This document shows, one piece after another, positions 56,345 through 64,000 of a DNA stretch of 64,000 bases. The first letter of the stretch is position 1. Each line of letters opens with the position of its first letter. The DNA is from Sorghum bicolor (lineage: Eukaryota > Streptophyta > Magnoliopsida > Poales > Poaceae). The notes under the pieces were generated by a model. The model made no database searches. It saw nothing but the letters and a program-made list of their open reading frames with translations, and was not told the DNA's origin. The stretch lies in the NCBI RefSeq assembly GCF_000003195.3, contig NC_012877.2, positions 12,880,839-12,944,838 on the forward strand, written 5' to 3'. A program made the translations under genes and the position numbers.

Positions 56345-56363
56345 TTCCCCGGCAACGGCGCCA
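56345..56363 (-). other. Primer-binding site of element E (Asp tRNA type)
   Basis: On the - strand TGGCGCCGTTGCCGGGGAA lies eight bases inside the 5' LTR. This matches the site complementary to plant Asp tRNA used by Athila-type elements. Confidence 0.8.
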
Positions 56364-56371
56364 GAAATGCT

Positions 56372-57865
56372 TGTTGACACTAGCTAACACCACTTAGATA
56401 CTAGGTTGTCATCCCTAGCATGGCGCCAGAGTGTACAAAGGTATTTATAAATGTAAAGGCTCTCTAGAAAATAATCTATTCTATCCACAAGCGCACAGAT
56501 AAAACACCTCATTGTAGCATTTCACCAGGATAAGTATTCCAGGTATCGTTATTTATAATTTTGCTCTAGGGATCTCAAGAAGATGGAATTAAATCAAGGG
56601 GCAAAATCTATCAAGGCATAGACTAGAGATAAACTTGCAAGAACATGATTACTAATGAGAAACTCGTCACACAGTCACTTACTTTAGCAGGGGGTAAACC
56701 ATAAAGATAATGATAATGAATTATAAGTTCATGGGTAGATAGCACAGCGATTAGAAAATAGACTACTCCTCATATATGTAGGTGATGTCAGATTAGCTAG
56801 AGAATGGATTCTAAGTTATCTACTAACTACTAAGTCATAATCTACTCTAGTTATCTACAAGATCATATATAGCATAAAAGACTCTTCATTCATGTATAAG
56901 GAACATTGATAAAGTAAATCAGAACATCGCATGACTTACTCCACAATACCGGTTCTGCCTGTCCTATCAACGGAGGGTGGACTATATAAGAATCAACGAA
57001 GCTGTCACTATCGCGAACTACCACACGACTCGGCCAATAGGATACATTTGCAGATAAATAACATCTAAGCACCACGCTCACATGTGATCTATCACCTAAC
57101 TCCCTCGCGTCAAGAGCTAAGCGCTTTGCAAACTTATACATAAACTCATTATCAATTAGAACTATATCAAATATAGAACTAGAGCAAACTAAGAACATAA
57201 TAATTAGAGACATAATGCAATTAGAACAAAGAATTAGAGAAAGATATGAATAATACCAATCTTTATTACCGAAGATCCGAATCCAGAGCGTAGTGCTCTA
57301 CTTCTCTAATTGCTATCTAATCAAACCTCTAAACTTGAAGGATTAGGGAGTAGCTAATTCTAATTCTCTGTGGGAGAGAAGCTCTAAACCTTAACTTTGA
57401 TGGCTACCTCTGAATAATGATTTCTCCTCCCCTCCTCCAGGGGGGGTCTGGCCTTGGTTTTATAGTCCCCTCAAGTGAACGTGAGCCATTGGATCAAACC
57501 GACATAGATTGTATGGTTTAGATTGATCCTTTAGGTCGGTGGAGTCTTGCCCCGAAGCAGAGTCCTGGTTGGCCTCCAACCCTGGGCGGCCGCCCAGCCC
57601 CCGAGCCCGAATCGCCTCCCGTTCGTTCCCGTGGCTTCTGGATCCTTCTAGATGGAGGAAAATTGCGCGGCACGTAATTATCTCGTTGTAAACATGACAT
57701 GTGGGCTTTCTCTCCATATTTTCTGATAAACCCCTGCAGAAATAGATAAACACCAAAGCTCGTGGAATTCTGTCAGATAAAACCCTAATTCTAGATGTTT
57801 GTTTCATATTGATCCTTTTTCATGTTTATTTGATTATTAATTTTAGTACTTAAGGACCGTCAACA
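56372..57865 (-). repeat. 5' LTR of element E
   Basis: Begins TGTTGACACTAGC and ends CCGTCAACA. TATAAAACC on the - strand near 57457-57464 is the likely TATA box. It is nearly identical to 48570-50083; CCAAC follows at 57866. Confidence 0.92.
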
Positions 57866-57870
57866 CCAAC

Positions 57871-58871
57871 TTCATCCCAAGTCTGACCGCACGATGTAGG
57901 AATGTCGTGTCCTCAAGAGCATCTACACGCAGCGGGCCGCTCAAGGAGACACCGCCAAGACTGCGGGGAAACACAATAGATGCAACCAAGAGGACGAAGA
58001 GGAAGACCAAGACAGAGACCCACGACATCAATACGTCAATCCAACCGACGTAGTCCACTCCATCTTTGGAGGGAAGGTTTCAATTGAATCAAAGCGGGAG
58101 AGGAAACTTCTCAAGAGAGCCTGCCTAAATGTGGATAGCTCTGACGGATTGGTCACCGACCCAATGTTTCCTCCCTGGTCTCACCGAGAGATATCCTTCA
58201 ACAGACAAGATCAATGGGCTGCCATCCCAAAATCGGGACGTTTCCCATTGATCCTGGACCCATGCATCAACAACGTAAAATTTGAGCGCGTGCTCGTGGA
58301 CGGTGGTAGCTCTATCGACATCTTGTTCCGCAACAGCTTGCCTGCTCTCAAGCTAACCTCAGCGCAACTGAAACCATATGAAGCCTAATTCTGGGGTGTT
58401 CTACCAGGCCAAAGCTCAATACCTCTTGGCCAAATAACGTTGCCCGTGCAGTTCGTAACGCCAGACTACTTTCGCACAGAGTTTGTAAATTTTGTGGTCG
58501 CCGATTTTGATAGAACTTCCCACACCATTTTGGGCCGTCCTTCTCTCACCAAGTTCATGGCAGTTCCATACTATTCATACTTGGTCCTCAAGACGCCAAC
58601 CGAGAAGGGCGTCCTGACCGTGAGAGGCAATGTTTACACAGCATACACCTGCGAGGAGGAAAGCTTCAAGATCACCAAAGCCATTGATCTCTCGATCCGG
58701 ATGGCAGAAACCGTGTCCCAAGCAGCACAAGCCCCATGCGACCAGCTCAAGCTACCCGAGCAGCAGACCCTAAGAAAGAGCATCAAGTCCAAAGAACACA
58801 AGGAAGTCTAGCTGGTCAACGGTGATCCTAAGAAGACGGCTCTCATCGGAGCCAACTTGGACGCCAAATAG
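57871..58871 (+). pseudogene. Element D end of gag and protease
   Basis: Resumes the gag frame after element E with the knuckle region near 57880, then a protease with VDGGSSIDILF near 58295 and HTILGRPSLTKF near 58525. Stops at 58386 and 58809 are private to D and lie where C has CAA and CAG. The final TAG at 58869-58871 is shared with C at 20072-20074, in the same context AAA-TAG-GAA-GAC and in frame with pol. Confidence 0.88.
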
Positions 58872-61800
58872 GAAGACACGCTCGTCAGGTTTCTAAGGGA
58901 CAATGTAAGCGTTTTCTCATGGAAACCCGCAGACATGCCAGGTGTCCCCCGAAACCTGATCGAGCACTCCTTAAACATCTTGAAGACCACAAGACCAATC
59001 AAGCAGAAGCTACGACGGTTCGCTCGTGACAAAAAGGAGGCTATTAGGACAGAAATTACACGGCTTTTATTAAGGAAGTGTATGATCCTGATTGGCTCCG
59101 ATCTCAATAAACACTGTCCGAAAGATCCTTTCGGTCTCCCTCGCATAGACGAGGTGGTCGATTCAACGGCCGGATGCGAATTACTCTCTTTTCTCGACTG
59201 CTACTCTAGTTATCACCAGATCTGATTAAAAGAGGATGACCAAATTAAAACCTCTTTCATCACTCCCTTTGGGGCATACTGCTACACCACCATGTCCTTT
59301 GGACTAAAAAATGTCGGAGCCACGTATCAACGCGCTATTCAGCAATGTCTCCACAACGAGATACGCGATGACCTTGTCGAAGCTTACGTCGATGACGTCG
59401 TCGTCAAAACCAGAGACGCCAGCACTCTGATCGACAACCTAGACCGCACCTTTAAAGCGTTAAATAGATATAAGTGGAAGTTTAACCCTAAAAGTGTATC
59501 TTTGGGGTCCCTTCTGGCATAGTGCTCGGTGACGTCGTCAGTCGCGACGGCATACGACCGAACCCCTCAAAAGTCAGGGCGGTGCTCGATATGCGACCAC
59601 CCAAAAACGTAAAGGACGTACAAAAACTCACAGGATGTATGGCCGCTCTTAGCCGGTTCATACCTCGATTAGGAGAAAAATGGCTCCCCTTCTTCAAACT
59701 ACTTAAAGCATCTAAAAAATTTGCCAGGACAGGGGAAGTCGACGCTGCATTCACGCAGCTCAAAGTTTTCCTCACTTCCCCCCACAATCCTCACTGCGCC
59801 TCAACTTAATGAGGACCTATTCCTCTACATCGTGGCAACTGATCAAGTCGTTTCTTTGGTGCTTGCAGTAGAACGAGACAAACCGGTCCATGTCTATAAA
59901 GTCCAGCGACTAGTGTACTTAATAAGCGAGGTTCTAAATGAGTCCAAGACCAGGTACCTCTAGATACAGAAGTTAATCTATGCTATTCTAATCACTTCCA
60001 AGAAGCTGAAGCATTATTTCGACGGCCATCGCATCATAGTAACTACAAGTTTCCCGTTGGGGGATATCCTACGCAACAAGGACGCCAATGGTACAATTGT
60101 TAAATGGGCCATGGAACTGTGCCCCTTTTCGATGGATTTCTAGAGTCTTACGACCGTCAAGTCCTAAGCCCTGGCTGACTTCATCGCAGAATGGACAGAC
60201 CTCAACGCACCACCTGCCCCGGATATCTCCGACCACTTGTTAATGTTTTTTGATGGGTCTTTGAATATCAATGGTGCCGGCGCAGGGATCCTCTTCGTCT
60301 CACCAAACAAGGACAAACTACGTTACGTCCTTAGAATCCTTTTCCCCACGTCTAACAACGTGGCCGAGTACGAAGTGTGCTTACACGGCATAACGACTGG
60401 CCGTGGAATTAGGAGTCAAGCGCCTTTACGTACCTGGCGACTCCGCCCTGGTCATCAACCAGCTAAATAAGGAGTGGGACATGACTCATGAGAAAATGGA
60501 CGTGTATTGCAAGGAGATCCGCAAATGGGAGGCAAATTTTTATGGAATCGAGTACATACACGTAGTCCGGGACAAAAATCAAGCAGCGGATGCACTGTCA
60601 AAGATAGGATCATCCCGGGCCTAGATTTCGCAAGGCGTTTTTGTCCAAGACATTGACAAACCAAGCATCGGAGGTGACCTGGTCGATAAGACAAATAGCG
60701 AGGCACTGCTCGTCTAGGACGCCATACCGACAACCGGCAGCGATGACTAGCGCACGTCTTTCAAGACAAGATAGAGAATGAATGCCTCATCCGACGATCC
60801 AGAAACTACATACTGGTCGACGGTCGACTTATGTGCAGGAGCACCAATTTAAAAGTCTTGCTAAAGTGCATCACCCAAGACGATGGCACCAAGCTGCTAG
60901 AAGACATACACACTAGATCTTGTGGCAATCATGCAGCCTCCCGAACGCTGGTCTGAAAAGGCTTTCCGAGTAGGATTTTATTGGCCGTCTGCTGTGGCCG
61001 ACGCCGAGAAGCTGGTCCAACGATGTGAGGGTTGTCAATTCTTCGCTAAGAGGACCCACATACCGGCTCATGAAACCCAGACGATACCTTCATCATGGCC
61101 ATTCGCCTGTTGGTGCCTAGATATTTGGGCCATTCAAACCTGCTCCTGGCAACCTCAAGTTCGTGTTCGTGCTGGTCGACAAGTTCTCCAAGTGGATCGA
61201 GTACATGTCACTGGTCAAAGAAACTTTAGAAACAGCTATAGAATTCCTCAATCAGGTCATACACCGATTCAGGGTTTCCAACAGTATAATTACCGATTTG
61301 GGTACTCAGTTCATCGGCACTACATTCTGGGATTTCTGTGATGACAAAGGCATAGTCATAAAGTACGTGTCGGTAGCTCATCCTCGAGCAAACGGATAAG
61401 TCGAGCGAGCCAATGGCATGATCACAGACACCTTAAAAAAGAGGTTGTACAAGGAAAATGACAAAGCACCGGAAAGGTGGATGAAAGAATTGCCAGCCGT
61501 GGTCTGGGGCCTCCGAACATAGCCTAGTCAGAATACTGGTGTATCCCCCTATTTCATGGTGTATGGGGCTGAGGCGGTACTCCCCTCTAACATAGCGTTC
61601 GGATCTCTGAGAGTCGAGCATTTCGATCTATGTTCAGCAGATCACGCTAGAGAACTTGAAATCAATTGCATAGAGGAAAAACGGTTAGATTCCTACCTCC
61701 GAACAACAAAATACCTCGAAGCTATGCGGTGATATTACAACAAGAACGTCAAAGAGCGTTCCTTCATGGTCGGTGATCTGGTGCTAAAGTGGAAGACAAG

Positions 61801-61954
61801 CCAAGAAGGAATGCACAAACTCTCCACGCCCTGGGAGGGACCCTCCGTGGTCGCGGAGGTCACACGTCCCACCTCTTACAGACTGGCTTACCCAGATGGA
61901 ACAAGTATGACCAACTCTTGGCACATAGATAAACTACGGCAGTTTTACCCCTAG
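58872..61954 (+). pseudogene. Element D pol
   Basis: Collinear with pol of element C but broken. About 75 bp are missing near 59090, removing the RT segment that in C holds [20 protein letters not shown] still shows YVDDVVVKT near 59385 and the second RNase H has [13 protein letters not shown] near 60245. A frame slip lies near 60400. Integrase retains [12 protein letters not shown] near 61030 and VERANG near 61402, but a stop replaces Gln just before it (61397). Further stops include 59224, 59961, 60141, 60165, 60622, 60748, 61520 and 61730. The reading ends at HIDKLRQFYP. Confidence 0.9.
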
Positions 61955-62219
61955 AAGCAGTACACCTTGTTTGTATCTTTTTCCTTATTAATAATAACAA
62001 GTTTTAGCTTTTGGCTCTATATCTTTTTATATGCAGACCATTCGACAAGAACGTTTTCTCTCTGTTCTATGCGAGCAACAGCGTACTCGACAACATCCGT
62101 TCACTGATACATCACTCTCATAAATTATTTACAGCACTCAAAACTATGGGTTATAAATCCAAACTTTATTACAAACTTTCCAAGCAAAGTTTACAATAAA
62201 AGCCCCTCCGGGCGGCTCC

Positions 62220-64000
62220 TAATCTAAACCAACAGACTAGACCGGGGCTTGTTGCTCGGGCTATTCGCTAACACGAGGCTCCAGTGCCGTCGAAGAGGTC
62301 AGGGCCACCGGTGCCTGGCTGGTCAAGACTGCAGGTGCTAATCACCCATCCCCTGCAGTAGACGGCTCTGACCACTCCGTAGTCAACCTCTCTGAACCCG
62401 GTTGATTAGGGTGGGTAGATGTCCCGCAGAGGTTGATGTCGCCAATCACCATCGACGACAAGTCCAGCAGACTGACATGAAGGTCATCTGCTTCCTTTGG
62501 ACCAACCTCCTTGGGGTATCCTCCCTCCAAGCAGGACAGATCAATCAGGGGGTAGTGAGCACATACCACACTCAGGACATGGGCTCTGGCGTACTCCCCA
62601 ACGTCCTTGACGAACTACTAAAGCCATCCCCACGCATGCTGCAACTTCTCAACTGGAGTTTGCCTCTGTGCGCGGGGCTAGTCCTCGGGGAGCTCTAGAC
62701 TGATGAGATCTAGCACCGGGGACACTCCCTTCCAGATCTGAAGGCAATTGCTCTTCCACAAGTCCTGGTCTTTCACCAGGTCCTCGAGATGCTTCTTTGT
62801 CTTAGCCTTGAGCACTGTGACAAGATTAAAACAAGGGAAGTCAATACTGGGCTACAAAAGCAAAAGAGTTTTCACTCACCCCGTCAAAACTGATCTTACC
62901 GGTCAGCTCGTGGTTCCTCATCTTTAGCTCTTCTCTGACCTTCCGCTCGTTCTCCAGCATGCGAGCGCGCTCCTAGTCAAGATGGTCCTTCTCCTTCTAG
63001 AGGCGTTCCATTTCTTCCTCTAGACCTGCAGCAGCAATCGTTATACTAAAAGAACCAAAAACACCATGCATAAGGGCTAGCGCCAACACTCAGTCTTACT
63101 TTTCCTCTCACGGTCCTTGTCGGCTAGTCGCCGAGTCAGGTCCAGCATTCGCTCCTCCAGAGCAGCCTTCTCCTTGGCCTCCTTCTCGGCCTCTAACCGA
63201 AGGCGGTCCACCTCCGATGTCAGGGCCTTGTTCTCGGCCACAATTCCTTCAATCTCGTCGAAGCATCTTTTATGATACTTCGCTGTTTTCATTGCGTCCT
63301 ATGGATTACAAACACATATAAATGTGTCCACGCTAGACCTACGTATTTTTCAAAGTTGGGAAGACGCTTACCTTAACCTCGTTGACAAGACGCTTGGTGT
63401 CCCGTTCCACCCTTTCCGCCTCTTCGACTTCGGCGATTTCTTCGTGGCCAACCCAGTGGTCCTCATGCTAGCCCCAGACATAGATATGTTGGCGCTCGTC
63501 ATGGGGGCGCCCCTAGATCTCCTCCACTTCATCGTCGGAGTCTGCTTGGGCCCCCTCGCCCTCTGCGTTCCTCCCTACCAAGGCCGAGGACATCACTGGC
63601 CTCTTCCCAAGGTCAGGCGTGCTCTCCGACACTGCAGCCTCGACCGGCGGCTCCTCCACCCGAGCAGGGGATGGAGCTCTGATGTCTTCTCCTGCTCCAC
63701 TACTCGGTGGGGGAGCAGCAGCAGTGCCCTCATCCCTGGTTGGGACATTCCCATCAGCACCTTCCTAGGTCGGGTCCTCGATGATATCTTCGGTCGTCAG
63801 GGCAATTGTGGTTTGAGCCATAGGCTGCTCTGTGGCAGCTTGCCCCATGATGGTTTACCCAAAACGGTGCTCGGGTCAACATCCGAGGCGGCACTGTAAA
63901 ATTGCATCAAATCATAAAACACTGAAATTCTAACATCATAAAAAACAGAGTTGTTTCTCTCTTACTTATAGATTGGAGCTTTGGTGCGACGAAGAGAAGA
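62220..64000 (-). pseudogene. Antisense multi-exon gene of element D, 3' exons
   Basis: The homologue of 23541-25250 in element C, in the same place and orientation. Matching exons include YPLIDLSCLEGGYPKEVGPK near 62530 and KTAKYHKRCFDEIEGIVAEN near 63270, the latter followed by a charged coiled coil. Some exons have stops. The 5' exon with the gypsy-type transposon domain is outside the window. Conservation of layout in two copies supports it being part of the element rather than a captured neighbour. Confidence 0.7.

Larger units (their letters stand above)
48570..57865 (-). mobile_element. Element E: Athila-like Ty3/gypsy without pol
   Basis: LTRs of 1,514 and 1,494 bp (48570-50083, 56372-57865) and the perfect duplication CCAAC (48565-48569 and 57866-57870) define the element. 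On the - strand the order is LTR, Asp-type primer site, gag-protease, an Athila-type ORF, a long non-coding stretch, purine tract, LTR. No RT, RNase H or integrase is present between gag-protease and the Athila ORF, so it needs another element's enzymes. The LTRs differ by about 16 substitutions plus a 21-bp indel by eye, so it is young. Confidence 0.92.
45913..64000 (+). mobile_element. Element D: second copy of element C's family, interrupted by element E
   Basis: The same layout as C: LTR, primer-binding site, gag-protease, pol, antisense gene. It is strongly decayed by stop codons, one clear RT deletion and frame slips. Element E entered gag and left the duplication CCAAC. The 3' LTR lies beyond the window. 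D inserted into a short coding repeat at 45912. Being the same family as C allows base-by-base comparison of decay. Confidence 0.9.

Overview
This is nuclear DNA from a grass (Poaceae), probably a panicoid relative of sorghum, maize or sugarcane. That placement is an inference from intron-bearing plant genes, GGCCTTGTTTAGTT-type MITEs, CACTA elements with TTTAGTCCCGG repeats, and Tat, chromovirus and Athila Ty3/gypsy elements nested in one another. No bacterial gene, CRISPR array, rRNA or tRNA gene was seen.

Only one host gene looks complete: a four-exon 12-oxophytodienoate reductase/old-yellow-enzyme-like gene (OPR) on the + strand. Its exons are 11075-11145, 11220-11494, 12084-12257 and 31117-31718. 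They join in phase to a 373-residue flavoenzyme. Intron 3 is 18,859 bp because a chromovirus (B, 14580-29630) and smaller elements landed in it, and a Tat retrotransposon (C, 16424-~26780) then landed inside B. Just downstream is the first exon of a phi-class glutathione S-transferase (31936-32078) that looks frameshifted; the rest of that gene was not found.

Left to right: 1-6840 is the 3' part of Tat element A (decayed pol, an antisense plant-mobile-domain gene, 3' LTR). 6841-9019 holds a GC-rich repeat and CACTA debris. 9020-10444 is a MITE split by a Helitron (9176-10363). 11075-31718 is OPR. 32224-39132 is a near full-length L1-type LINE on the - strand with a 16-bp target-site duplication. 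From 39334 a CACTA element carries a broken TNPD transposase. From 45913 to the window end is a second copy of C's family (D), interrupted by an Athila-like element E (48570-57865, - strand) with a perfect 5-bp duplication and nearly identical 1.5-kb LTRs.

Most interesting points: (1) both Tat families carry a multi-exon antisense gene between pol and the 3' LTR, but of different protein families; (2) elements C and D share an in-frame TAG at the gag-pro/pol boundary, while their other stops are private; (3) at least ten of D's nonsense codons are single C-to-T or G-to-A changes from C; (4) E has no pol but keeps gag-protease and an Athila ORF with what looks like its own promoter; (5) a duplicated intron segment preserves the empty site of a MITE; (6) the OPR has Asn where plant OPRs usually have the second active-site His.

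All readings, alignments and counts were made by eye. Element boundaries come from terminal motifs and, where visible, target-site duplications.
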